Below, one piece after another: positions 33,011-42,402 of a stretch of DNA of 64,000 nt (its first letter is position 1; the number at the start of each line of letters is the position of its first letter). A program made the translations under genes and the position numbers. Origin of the DNA: Deltaproteobacteria bacterium (GTDB lineage: Bacteria > UBA10199 > JACPAL01); NCBI GenBank assembly GCA_016180845.1, contig JACPAK010000001.1, forward strand, positions 551,497 to 615,496. The letters run 5' to 3'. Under the pieces are notes generated by a model. It was not told the origin of the DNA. It saw only the letters and a list, made by a program, of their open reading frames with translations, and made no database searches.

Positions 33011-34216
33011 ATGAAAAAAATCACAGTCTTCGCGTTAGCCTTGGCGCTCGCAAGCCTTGTGGTCTATTCACCAGCTCAGGCGGAGGATTCAGGTTCGCTT
33101 GAGATCACGGGGAATGTAACCACAGTCACAGGTTGGCAGCGTCAGACGTCAGGAAAGTATGCAGATCCAACCTCCGGTGTCCTCGGTGACGGCTTGGTCG
33201 GCGCCGCGGGTGCAGGGGTTGAATCTTTTGGTTTCTTCGTGGATCAGGTCGAGCTCGATCTCGCCAAGAGTTTTGGTGAGAACATTCGTGCTCGAGGTGA
33301 TCTTGATTTTTACCCGATCGCCGGTATCGGTGCGACGCCTGGTCGAATTTCGCCAGCGGCGGCGACAGGGACTGCAGACTTTATCGTCGAACAGGGATAC
33401 GTAACAGCCAATATCCCTGCAGGGAATGGGGTTGAATTTCTCGTTGGTCGTTTTAATTCAGGGATTGGTCTTGACCCTGTCGATCGTGGCGAGCTTTCAA
33501 CAGTCTCCTTTTCCTCAACCCATCGAGTCTTGCTCCCTCATAACCTGACAGGGGCAAGGGCTGGTTATGAGTTTAGTGATAGTTTTCGATGGGAGACCTA
33601 TGTCGTCAATGATCTTGCCGATCGAGCTCCGGCTGCAACGACCACAATCCCTTCATTTGGTTTCAATGCAATTTATAACTATGGTGATGAGGGGAATATG
33701 AGCTGGTTCAAATTCTCTGGTGCCGGTGGTCTTGAGACACCTGGTCTCAAGAAACACTGGTCCTTCCTCGGCGATATGGCGCTTCATCATATGATGAATG
33801 ATGCCGCCTCTTTGGGACTTGAGGGGGTTTATCGTCAAGATAATGCGACAGCTGGTGCTGTTGATAACAACCAGTTCATCGCTGGGACCCTCAAGCTCGG
33901 CTATGACTTTAGCGATGTTTGGGATGGGACGCTTCGTTATGGTTACCTCTGGGATCTCGACACCGGTCCAGCAGTTGGTGGTACCGGGGTTGCTGTTGCC
34001 AACAATGAGTATGCACCTGGTTTGGCTGGCACGCTCACCAACGGTGGTGTTCGCCATGACTTCGTCCTTGCCACAGGGTATGCTATAGCTGACGGTGCCC
34101 GCTTTGGTCTCGAGGGTCGGTTTGATCTTACCAAGCCCTCCTCTGGGGTCACGGCAGGTTCTACAGCTACCGGTCAGAACATCGGTGCTGCTGCGACGTT
34201 TGCCTATAACTTCTAG
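33011..34216 (+). CDS. Outer-membrane beta-barrel porin
   Basis: The 401-residue protein has a signal peptide cleaved after AQA (about residue 24), amphipathic beta strands throughout, many Gly/aromatic residues and a C-terminal Phe (FAYNF), the recognition signal for the BAM complex. It is probably an abundant channel: strong promoter, good AGGAGAG ribosome site and a strong terminator isolate it as a single-gene unit. The substrate is unknown. Confidence 0.85.
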   Translation: MKKITVFALALALASLVVYSPAQAEDSGSLEITGNVTTVTGWQRQTSGKYADPTSGVLGDGLVGAAGAGVESFGFFVDQVELDLAKSFGENIRARGDLDFYPIAGIGATPGRISPAAATGTADFIVEQGYVTANIPAGNGVEFLVGRFNSGIGLDPVDRGELSTVSFSSTHRVLLPHNLTGARAGYEFSDSFRWETYVVNDLADRAPAATTTIPSFGFNAIYNYGDEGNMSWFKFSGAGGLETPGLKKHWSFLGDMALHHMMNDAASLGLEGVYRQDNATAGAVDNNQFIAGTLKLGYDFSDVWDGTLRYGYLWDLDTGPAVGGTGVAVANNEYAPGLAGTLTNGGVRHDFVLATGYAIADGARFGLEGRFDLTKPSSGVTAGSTATGQNIGAAATFAYNF

Positions 34217-34240
34217 TTGGGTTTAAGTGGAAGCGGTTCA

Positions 34241-34275
34241 AAAGGCCCCCCGCCGGGAAGGCGGGGGGCCTTTTT
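34241..34275. terminator. Strong bidirectional intrinsic terminator
   Basis: GGCCCCCCGCC and GGCGGGGGGCC form an 11-base GC stem with a GGGAA loop, followed by TTTTT on the plus strand and preceded by AAA. It ends the porin transcript and, with a weaker T-run on the minus strand, may also end the convergent Omp85 operon. Confidence 0.92.
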
Positions 34276-34287
34276 GTGAGGCTGTCT

Positions 34288-36981
34288 TTAAAAGGCATAC
34301 CCAAAGGCGAAGTGGAGTCGTCCAAAGCTCTCTCCGACAGCACGATTCCGATCGAGCTTAATGCCGTAATCGAGCCGTAGGGGTCCGATCGGGGTGATAT
34401 AGCGGAGACCTGCCCCTGCTGAGTGGCGCAGGGAACCCAAATCGAGTTGGGAAAAATTATCGGTGACGCTTCCACTGTCGAGGAAACTGGCAAACTTGAG
34501 CCCTCCTTTTATTTTTGTCTGAATTTCAATGGTGTGAAGGAGAAGGATGAGTCCACCGGCAAGTTGACCGGTGGCATCACGCGGGCTGATGCTATCCTGA
34601 TCAAATCCTCTGACAGAGTAGTCACCTCCTAAAAAGAGTCTTTTATCTCTCGGAAGGACATCGCTTCCAAAGACGTTAATCCCCTCCGCACGGAGATAAT
34701 TAAAAAGGGTAAAGCGAGAGGCAAAGAACTGATAATGGGCTATTGAGGCTGATGGTTGAAGAAAATTGAAACCGGAAGCCAGAATCTTGTTGGAAACATC
34801 AAGACCGGTCAAGGCATTGATCCCTTTTTTTGGATCGGCAAAGGAGTCGCGTGAGTCAAAGTTAAAGGAGAAACCAATACGAGAGAGCGTGTGATCTCGT
34901 GTCGCAAGGGCTGTTGGATCTGCGACATTCTGGAAAGAGGTTCGCGTCAGGTCGTATTTGGTCAAGAGGGTGATTTGATTGGTCAGTGGACTTCGAAATG
35001 AGAGTTTGCCACCGTAATCAATCGCTTCAAAACTGGGACGTTGTTCCGCCTCGACAAGTCCTGTTGTGACCATTTCCAGGTTTACCCCAAAAAACCGTGG
35101 ATCGATATAATTGAGTTCCCCTTTTTGGATATCGTTACCACCGGTCAGTCGAAGGGTTGACCTTTTAGCAAAACCGAAGAGGTTGTTATGTTGCAGACTG
35201 ATAGCACCCGTAAACTTGTTGTCTGTGTCGTAGCTGGATTCGAGATCGATGTACGATCTGGGGTTTTCCTCTACCTTGACCAGCAAGTGGATCTCCTCTT
35301 TATGCTCCTGTATGCCGAGAGGCTCAATGTCGACCGATTGGAAGACCCCCATTCGACGCAGGGAAGATTCGCTCTTGAGAAGCCTATTCAGACTAAAAGG
35401 GCGATTGGGTTTGAGGGCAAGCGCCTTTCGTATCGCCGAATGGCGGGTCCTGTAATTTCCAACAATCAAGATTTCTCCCACTTTTGTCTGAGGACCTTCC
35501 TGGATTTTATAGACAAGATGGATTTTTTGATCTTCCTGGAGGAGATGGGGTTCTATCTTCGTATAAGTATAGCCTTCATCTGAATAAAAATTCTGGAGGA
35601 CAGACTCATCTATTTTTAATTCTTCTTGAGTGAGCCGATCCCCATTTTTCATCTTGAGAATTTTGTTTAGTTTTTCCGAAGGGATTTGATTCCCTTCGAA
35701 GCTGATTGACTTGATTCTGAACTCAGGCCCCTCCTCAACAAAAAACGAAATGGTTGCCTTGTCTCCCAAGGGGCTGAAATCTGTTTTTTTATCAAGGGCA
35801 CGGGCCTCCAAGAATCCATGGTGGTGGTAGATTTCAGGCAACCTCAGAAAATCAGCCTCAACTGTTTCCGGATTGTAATAACCATCTTTAAAAATCGATT
35901 CCTCTTCTGTCGTCAGGTGACGTTTGATTTTTCTGGGCCTGAGTTGTTTCGCACCGACAAGACGCACCTGCTTGACGCGTGTTTGCGTTCCCTCCTGAAT
36001 ATCGAACTGAATCAGAATTTCGGAAACATCGAGGCGTTTTTTTCTGGCGACAACGGAGGCCTCTAAAAATCCCCGTTCTTTGTAAAGGGCCTGGATCGCT
36101 TGTTTGCTCTCCTCGATAGCAAGAGAACTTGTGTCTCCCTCTGTCAGGACAGGAATCACCTTTTTCAGGGTCTTCCGAGAGAGGCGCTTGTTCCCGTGAA
36201 ACCGGACTTTGACATGAGGCCCCTCTTGAACAGCCAGTTTCAGATTAATTTTTCGTTTTTTCTCATCGATCGAGATTTGTTTGATACGTACTCGTGCCTC
36301 AAGATACCCCTTTTTTTGGTAGTCTTTTCGTATCTTGTTCAGACTATTTCGGAGTCTTGCTGGGCGATAAAGGATGAGGGGGTTCAACTGTGAGATAAAG
36401 TATCCTCTGGGAAATAACTGGTTTCCTTCGATCTCGATTTGGTTTAGTTGATAGCGATCTCCTTTTTTAATGTGATAGTGGAGAATCACATTTTCCCATT
36501 TGTGATCTGGTTGGATATCAAGCGTGACTGTAGTCCCAGCGTAACCTTCCCGTTCGTAGAAATCCTGCAACCTCTTGATTTGATCTTGAGCGATCTCCGG
36601 GTCGTAGAAATCTCCTCGATGGACGGATAATTTTCGATGAAGACTCTTGGAGAGGTAAGGGTAATTCCCGGAAACCTGTATATCCACGACCTTCATCCCT
36701 TCCTTGAGATGAAGAATAAGCAGAAGGCCCTCAGGGGTCGTCTTCTTTTCCATTTTGATTTCTGAGAAGCGCCCCCATTTTTTGAGGTAGTCCAGAAACG
36801 GCCCCAGTTCTTTTTCGTTCAGGGGATCTCCCCTTTTTAACGGGAGGAGGGCTTCGATCTCTTCTCGAGGCAAGGAAGCCTCTCCTTCAATTTTTATGTC
36901 TGCAATTCGGGATTCACGTCCCCAAAGAGGGGTTGGCATGACCAGGAGGAAACCAAAAAGGATAAGAATGAGAGGTTTCAC
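34288..36981 (-). CDS. Omp85-family outer-membrane assembly protein with about seven POTRA domains (BamA/TamA-like)
   Basis: The 897-residue protein has a signal peptide, then about seven POTRA-like repeats (starting near residues 26, 97, 184, 260, 340, 430 and 505) and a C-terminal 16-strand-type barrel. The barrel carries the diagnostic VRGF loop motif (GGDYSVRGFD) and ends in Phe. E. coli BamA has five POTRAs and TamA three. It overlaps tamB by 4 bases, which argues for a TamA-like partner role; BamA itself is the alternative. It is the last gene of a five-gene envelope operon. Confidence 0.85.
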   Translation of the reverse strand: MKPLILILFGFLLVMPTPLWGRESRIADIKIEGEASLPREEIEALLPLKRGDPLNEKELGPFLDYLKKWGRFSEIKMEKKTTPEGLLLILHLKEGMKVVDIQVSGNYPYLSKSLHRKLSVHRGDFYDPEIAQDQIKRLQDFYEREGYAGTTVTLDIQPDHKWENVILHYHIKKGDRYQLNQIEIEGNQLFPRGYFISQLNPLILYRPARLRNSLNKIRKDYQKKGYLEARVRIKQISIDEKKRKINLKLAVQEGPHVKVRFHGNKRLSRKTLKKVIPVLTEGDTSSLAIEESKQAIQALYKERGFLEASVVARKKRLDVSEILIQFDIQEGTQTRVKQVRLVGAKQLRPRKIKRHLTTEEESIFKDGYYNPETVEADFLRLPEIYHHHGFLEARALDKKTDFSPLGDKATISFFVEEGPEFRIKSISFEGNQIPSEKLNKILKMKNGDRLTQEELKIDESVLQNFYSDEGYTYTKIEPHLLQEDQKIHLVYKIQEGPQTKVGEILIVGNYRTRHSAIRKALALKPNRPFSLNRLLKSESSLRRMGVFQSVDIEPLGIQEHKEEIHLLVKVEENPRSYIDLESSYDTDNKFTGAISLQHNNLFGFAKRSTLRLTGGNDIQKGELNYIDPRFFGVNLEMVTTGLVEAEQRPSFEAIDYGGKLSFRSPLTNQITLLTKYDLTRTSFQNVADPTALATRDHTLSRIGFSFNFDSRDSFADPKKGINALTGLDVSNKILASGFNFLQPSASIAHYQFFASRFTLFNYLRAEGINVFGSDVLPRDKRLFLGGDYSVRGFDQDSISPRDATGQLAGGLILLLHTIEIQTKIKGGLKFASFLDSGSVTDNFSQLDLGSLRHSAGAGLRYITPIGPLRLDYGIKLDRNRAVGESFGRLHFAFGYAF

Positions 36982-39920
36982 CGAATTCGAAATCTTAATG
37001 ACAAGTTGAAATGATATTGAGGATCCGTACTTGCTGTTCGCGTTCGGAATCCTTTCAGAAGTACATTATCTGTCAAGTAATAGTTCGCCTGAAAGGTCCT
37101 TTCAGCGGTATCCGGTGCAAGATCGCTCCGAAGTTCCAGACTAAGCCGATCGGTAACCTCTGATTGGAGGGAGAGACGACTGGGGGAGTAAGGCCCCTCT
37201 GCCGTTGGTTTCAGCCGGACATCTAAACCAGTTGCCTTGGAAAGAACGCCCGTGAAGGGACGCGCCGCCTCTTCCAAGGCGAGGTCCAGGCCGAGTTTTG
37301 TCCCGAGGCCACTGGTTCTCTGGAGCTCATCACGGGTCATCCCGAAGGCCAGGAGTGAAAGAATATCATCCCGATCGCGTGATGGAGAGCTGGAGAGGTC
37401 GATCTCAAGGTTATTCAGGTAGCCCTCGATCTTAAGGAAGACGACATAATTAGGGGGGAGTTCCCGTTCGCCACGAAGAATCAGATAAGGGTCGGAGCGG
37501 TTGGGATTGACATACTCCACCCGTCCCTCCGTCATCGTAAAATTGGCCGTCAGGTATTGGAATTGTCCTTCGATCAAGGAAAACCCCCCAAGAATTTTAG
37601 GGGCATCGCTGGTCCCTCTGACAAGGAGGTCGCACGAGAGATAAATTTCAGAGATATTATTTTTGATCTGAAGATCTCCCGCACTTTTCACATCGAGATC
37701 AAATTGAACCCTCGGAAGTTTTTTTGTTTTTTGATCTTCGGAGCCCCTGACAATCGGTTTGAGAACAAATTTGTGAATCTCAAATCTCTTCGTGTATCGC
37801 CCTTCGACAATTTCCACTTTCCCGGCGAGCAGGGGATCGGAAGCGGGGCCCGTGAGGTGGAGGTTGCTGTTAAGTTCCAGGTTCAAGTTTTTATCGTATT
37901 GGAAGGGGAGGCTTGAGCCAACAAGCTTCAGATCGAAAAAACTCGGGTTTAGTTTTTCGAACTGCACATTTCCTTTCAGAGAGAAGCTTCCGTTGCCAAA
38001 ATTTCCCTTCAGATCTGAAGTGACCCTCTTTTTTTGAAACTCTAATTTTCCCTCAAGTTCTGTGAGGGTTTCTTTCAAGCTTCTGATCTCAAGAGCCGAA
38101 TCCTGAAGGAGGACGGGGCCCTGAATTTCGGGGTCTTCGAAAGTCCCCTGGATTTTAAGATCAAGGTTAGCCCATCCTGAAGACTCTCCAATGAAGGCTC
38201 GGAACATCTGCAAGAAGGAAATCTGGGCAGGCCCCTTGACCCGGAAATCAAGGCTTTCCTGATAAACCCCCTCGATTTTCAGGTCTCCCTTTGGAGAGCG
38301 GATAAGAAGCCGGTCGATATGAAATCCCCTGGTTAGGTAATCATAGCTTCCCTTCAGAGAGAGACTGGAGGAAGGTTCTCCTGCAAAAATCAATTTATCC
38401 CCCAATCCCTCAAGGCGGATCGGGTTTGGAAGAAGGATCGGGTTCAGGTTTGTTAACTGCAGGACAGTTTCCTGAAAGAAGAAAACTCCGCCTGGTTCCA
38501 CTCGAAGCCTCGATTCTAGTGATTCAATGCTGATGACTCCGAGAGATCCTCCGAGGACCTGGCCATTTCCCTTCCCTCGCACAGTCGGTTCCCCATCCTT
38601 TTCGGCTCCCTCCAGCAGGAGCTCTCCAGAAAGGATTCCAGAAAGATTGAGATCCGGAAGGAGTTTTGAAATGGGGGCTTCCTGAAAACTGACATCGACC
38701 TGTTTGACATAGGCCCTGATCTTGTCCTGAGGGTGGCGACGCTCAAACAATACCCCCCCTTTTACCTGTCCCGCCTCGATATTATTTTCTTCCGGATAGA
38801 TATGGGCCTCGAATTCCAGAAGAGGCCATTGAAGGCCGATCTGACCTGAGGCGCGGTTTGCCGCAAGATTGTTGTGGCGAAGGTTGTGAATGGTCGCCTC
38901 GGCATGGGCTGAAAGCTCCGGGAGACGTCCTTGGGCCGTTCCCTTGACCTCGCTGATCCCCTGCGCGGGTGCGAGGACAGGGCTATCAATTTTCTGGAAG
39001 ATAAGTTCGATCGGGAGTTCCCTCGCCTCAAAATCAATTGCATAAAGCTTGCTCAGCAGATGAAACGAGCCGGCTCCTTCGAGTTTTCCAGACCCCATTT
39101 GGGCCTCTATTCTCTTGATTTGGGCGACGTCTCTTTCGAAGTCACTCTCAATCCGGAAGGAAACAGGTTCTGTAAGGTATTTTGTAGAAAGAAACTTCCC
39201 TTCCGTCAGAAATTCCCCTTTTGAGAAATTACCCTTCCAATGGGCTGTAAGGGAAAGCTTTAAACTCTCTTGAATCAATTCCAGAGAGTGAATCTCTCCA
39301 CCATTCGGGGTGAGGGTGATTTCTGTCTTCAGGAGTTCCAGAGGGGTATGTCCTTGGGAAAGACCTTTGATGGTGATTTTCCCCAGTATCGCCTGGGTCA
39401 GTTTGGGTTCAAGGGTGAGTTCAATTTCTTTTACAGAAAGAGGGGCCGTATCAGGACGATCGAGTTGCAGGGAGTGAATCAGGGTTTTTTTGACGACGAT
39501 GCTTTGCAGCAAGAGAGATTTTTCATAGAGGGAAAAGAATTGGCGGACAATTTCAGAGACGGGCCGCGGTTTTTTTTCAGATTTTTTGAGGAGAGAGAGA
39601 TGGGGATCTTCAACCTCAAACCGGGAGATAATGATCTGCCCTTTGAGAAGGGAGAGTGGGCTCATCGCAATGCGAACAACGGAGGATGAGAATTCAAACA
39701 TCCCCTTTTGGTCTGCGAGGCTAAGCCCGTAGATCCTGAATTCTCCACGGAGTAGGGAAAGACCGCTTTTTTTGATCTGAATTGTGAGTCCCGTCGTTCG
39801 TTGGATCGGTTTTAGAAAAAAACGATGAAGGGAGGTGCTTGAGGAAAGAAGCCAAAAGGGGGCGATGATCAGAAAAAGAACCAGGAGGGTGCGACCAAGA
39901 CGCCTCCACGCCCTCGGCAT
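36978..39920 (-). CDS. tamB: TamB-like translocation and assembly module protein (DUF490)
   Basis: The 980-residue protein has an N-terminal membrane anchor (about 8-28), a long beta-rich AsmA-like taco region and the C-terminal DUF490 domain with the family patterns LSLLAFGMTRDEL and VRLKPTAEG. TamB-type proteins bridge inner and outer membranes and move phospholipids or assist barrel assembly. It starts within the mpl stop (TAATG) and overlaps the Omp85 gene, as in other tamA-tamB loci. Confidence 0.88.
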   Translation of the reverse strand: MPRAWRRLGRTLLVLFLIIAPFWLLSSSTSLHRFFLKPIQRTTGLTIQIKKSGLSLLRGEFRIYGLSLADQKGMFEFSSSVVRIAMSPLSLLKGQIIISRFEVEDPHLSLLKKSEKKPRPVSEIVRQFFSLYEKSLLLQSIVVKKTLIHSLQLDRPDTAPLSVKEIELTLEPKLTQAILGKITIKGLSQGHTPLELLKTEITLTPNGGEIHSLELIQESLKLSLTAHWKGNFSKGEFLTEGKFLSTKYLTEPVSFRIESDFERDVAQIKRIEAQMGSGKLEGAGSFHLLSKLYAIDFEARELPIELIFQKIDSPVLAPAQGISEVKGTAQGRLPELSAHAEATIHNLRHNNLAANRASGQIGLQWPLLEFEAHIYPEENNIEAGQVKGGVLFERRHPQDKIRAYVKQVDVSFQEAPISKLLPDLNLSGILSGELLLEGAEKDGEPTVRGKGNGQVLGGSLGVISIESLESRLRVEPGGVFFFQETVLQLTNLNPILLPNPIRLEGLGDKLIFAGEPSSSLSLKGSYDYLTRGFHIDRLLIRSPKGDLKIEGVYQESLDFRVKGPAQISFLQMFRAFIGESSGWANLDLKIQGTFEDPEIQGPVLLQDSALEIRSLKETLTELEGKLEFQKKRVTSDLKGNFGNGSFSLKGNVQFEKLNPSFFDLKLVGSSLPFQYDKNLNLELNSNLHLTGPASDPLLAGKVEIVEGRYTKRFEIHKFVLKPIVRGSEDQKTKKLPRVQFDLDVKSAGDLQIKNNISEIYLSCDLLVRGTSDAPKILGGFSLIEGQFQYLTANFTMTEGRVEYVNPNRSDPYLILRGERELPPNYVVFLKIEGYLNNLEIDLSSSPSRDRDDILSLLAFGMTRDELQRTSGLGTKLGLDLALEEAARPFTGVLSKATGLDVRLKPTAEGPYSPSRLSLQSEVTDRLSLELRSDLAPDTAERTFQANYYLTDNVLLKGFRTRTASTDPQYHFNLSLRFRIR

Positions 39921-41323
39921 TATCCTCTCGCCTCCAGCTTTCGGATCAGTTTTTCGGCAACATTCCCAAAACTTCCATTAGACATGAGACAGATCGTCTC
40001 TCCCTCTCTGACTTGAGAGATCACTTTTTCAACGATCTGGTCGATCGATTCACAGGCAAAGGCATCTTTCCCCTGGGCTTCAAGTTCCCGGACAATTTCC
40101 TGGGGATCGAGGCGTTCCTCAGGCGGAATTTTTTCCGGATGGTAAACCGGGGCGATCAGGGTGTGATCGGCGTTCTCAAAGGCCGAAGGGAACTCTCTCT
40201 GAAAGACACGTCGCCTGGTCGTATTGGAACGCGGTTCGAAAATAGCCCAGATCGGTCCTTTGGGATTGGCAAGCCGTACCGCCTTCAGGGTTTCCCGAAT
40301 GGCGGTGGGGTGATGGGCAAAGTCGTCGATAACAGTGACTCCCCTGAAGCAGCCCAGGATCTCCTGGCGCCTCTTGACCCCCTGAAAACTTTGTACCGCT
40401 TGCTGAATCTCCCGAAAAGGAACTCCCTCTTCGAGAAGCGTTGCGATAACCGCGAGCAGGTTTTCGACATTGTGTCTCCCGATCATCGGGCTTGAGATCA
40501 TTCCGACCTTTTCTTTTTTATAAACGACCTCGAATTCGGTTTGTGTCGGCTTGAAGGCGATTTTTTCAGCATAGATATCCGCCTCAGGATCGGTTCCGAA
40601 GGTCAGGAGACGGCAGGGGATTCGCGGAAACAACGATCGGACATTCTCATTCTTTGAATGGGCGATCACGAGTCCCGTCGGAGAGATCTGCCCCACAAGC
40701 CTTTCAAAAGAGGAAAGAAGGTGGGGAAGGTCGCGATAGATGTCGGCATGGTCGAACTCTATCGGATTCAGGATCAGGAGGTCTGGATGGTAATGCAGAA
40801 ACTTCGGTCCTTTATCAAAAAAAGCGCTGTCGTACTCATCCCCTTCAACGACGAAATAGTTGCTTTTGCCAATTTCATACGATTGACCGGTATTTTTTAA
40901 AACCCCTCCAACCAAAAAGCCGGGCGCTCGACCGGTTTGCTTCAAAAGCCAGGCGACGAGGGCGGAGGTGGTGGTTTTTCCATGGGTCCCGGCAATAACG
41001 ATAGAACGATGCCCTTTCAGAAAAAACCGGTCCAGTGCCTCCGGCATGGAGAGGTAGGGGATCTTCATCTGCAGAAGCGCCTCGACCTCCGGATTTGTCT
41101 TGGAGACCGCATTTCCGACGATCACAAGATCAGGCCTTGGCTCCAGATGACGAGGATCGAAGCCCTGTTGGATCGAGATCCCGAGCTGCTCCAATTGAGT
41201 ACTCATTGGCGGATAGACCTGTTGATCGGAACCGGTCACTTCAAATCCTTTTCCCTTGAGAAGTCCTGCGAGAGATCCCATCCCCATACCGCATATCGCA
41301 GTGAGATGAATTCTTTGGGTCAT
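39920..41323 (-). CDS. mpl: UDP-N-acetylmuramate:L-Ala-gamma-D-Glu-meso-DAP ligase
   Basis: The 467-residue Mur ligase family member has the ATP loop GTHGKTTT, and VVEGDEYDSAFFDKGPKF, which distinguishes Mpl from MurC. It recycles the murein tripeptide by joining it to UDP-MurNAc. N-terminal GMGMGSLAGL is the Rossmann-like loop. It is coupled by short overlaps to the serine hydrolase and tamB genes, placing peptidoglycan recycling and outer-membrane assembly in one operon. Confidence 0.92.
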   Translation of the reverse strand: MTQRIHLTAICGMGMGSLAGLLKGKGFEVTGSDQQVYPPMSTQLEQLGISIQQGFDPRHLEPRPDLVIVGNAVSKTNPEVEALLQMKIPYLSMPEALDRFFLKGHRSIVIAGTHGKTTTSALVAWLLKQTGRAPGFLVGGVLKNTGQSYEIGKSNYFVVEGDEYDSAFFDKGPKFLHYHPDLLILNPIEFDHADIYRDLPHLLSSFERLVGQISPTGLVIAHSKNENVRSLFPRIPCRLLTFGTDPEADIYAEKIAFKPTQTEFEVVYKKEKVGMISSPMIGRHNVENLLAVIATLLEEGVPFREIQQAVQSFQGVKRRQEILGCFRGVTVIDDFAHHPTAIRETLKAVRLANPKGPIWAIFEPRSNTTRRRVFQREFPSAFENADHTLIAPVYHPEKIPPEERLDPQEIVRELEAQGKDAFACESIDQIVEKVISQVREGETICLMSNGSFGNVAEKLIRKLEARG

Positions 41324-42402
41324 TGTCCGATCAACTCCTTATAGATCAGATCATGCAGGAGGGGACGAAACTCTTTGATTTTCTCGTTTTTAGAGGTCGG
41401 ATGGACACGGTTCGTGAGAAAGATGACATGGAAACCCTGTTCCAGATCCATCCAGAACGAGCAGCCGGTATATCCGAGATGTCCTATAGTATTTCCGGAG
41501 AATGCCGTTCCTGCCTGTGATTGAGATTCTGACGGGGTGTCCCACCCCAGCTTAACCTTCACCTTCGCCGCGATGAATTCGTCCACAAGATCTCTGGGGA
41601 AGAGCTCACTCTTCCCTGCATAACCCTTTTTCCACTCAACGAGCAGGCGATGAAGATCATCGATGTGGGAAAAGAGACCGGCATGACCAGCGACCCCTCC
41701 GAGGGCATAGGCATTGTCGTCGTGGACCTCACCCCGGATCAGCCTTCCCCGCAGGGTTGAGTCCTCCGTCGCGGCAAAAAGATCGCGGTTTTCTGGAGGT
41801 TGGTCATTTGGAAGATAGGAGGTTTGTTCTAATCCCAGAGGATCGGCAATCTGTTGTTTGAAAAGACGATCGAGTGGGGTGTCGGAGATCTTTTCGAGAT
41901 AGATGCCAAGCAGAATAAATCCCAAGTCACTGTAAATCCTCTGATAGGCGACGGGGCGCTCAAGAGATTCCTGGGAGATCTTGTCCAAATAGATCGCCTT
42001 GGCCTCCCTGCGGCCAAAAAACTCCGGTTTCTCTTTTTTGAGCTCCTCAGAGTAGGGCTTCCAGGCGGGGAGTCCGGAGGTATGTTTGAGGAGATGCCGC
42101 AGGGTCATCTTGGCCTTGTCCTCTCCCTCCAGTCCCTTCAGTTGTTTGACAATCGGCGTATCGAGACTCAGTCGTTTCTCCTTCAGAAAGAAAAAGGCAA
42201 GCGCTGCTGTCGCCACCGGTTTTGTGAGCGAGGCGATATCAAAACGCGTCTTTTCCGTGAGGAGTTCTTTTTGTGGCAGGAGCGTTGCGTAGCCAAAGAA
42301 GTTTCTATAGAGGACCTCGTCTCCGCGAGCGACCAGCAGGGAGGCGCCCGGGAAGACCCCTTCTTCGATCGCTTTCGAAATTTCCTCTTCAAATCTGTAC
42401 AT
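41320..42402 (-). CDS. Beta-lactamase-family serine hydrolase (class C-like)
   Basis: The 360-residue protein has the catalytic SLTK at about residues 58-61, a YSDLG second motif and GHLGYTG as third motif, the pattern of esterase/DD-peptidase members of the class C family. No signal peptide is present, so it is probably cytoplasmic. The ATG at 42402 has AAGGGA 7 bases upstream and is preferred over TTG at 42420. Between ldcA and mpl, it may hydrolyse recycled muropeptides; that is inferred. Confidence 0.82.
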   Translation of the reverse strand: MYRFEEEISKAIEEGVFPGASLLVARGDEVLYRNFFGYATLLPQKELLTEKTRFDIASLTKPVATAALAFFFLKEKRLSLDTPIVKQLKGLEGEDKAKMTLRHLLKHTSGLPAWKPYSEELKKEKPEFFGRREAKAIYLDKISQESLERPVAYQRIYSDLGFILLGIYLEKISDTPLDRLFKQQIADPLGLEQTSYLPNDQPPENRDLFAATEDSTLRGRLIRGEVHDDNAYALGGVAGHAGLFSHIDDLHRLLVEWKKGYAGKSELFPRDLVDEFIAAKVKVKLGWDTPSESQSQAGTAFSGNTIGHLGYTGCSFWMDLEQGFHVIFLTNRVHPTSKNEKIKEFRPLLHDLIYKELIGQ

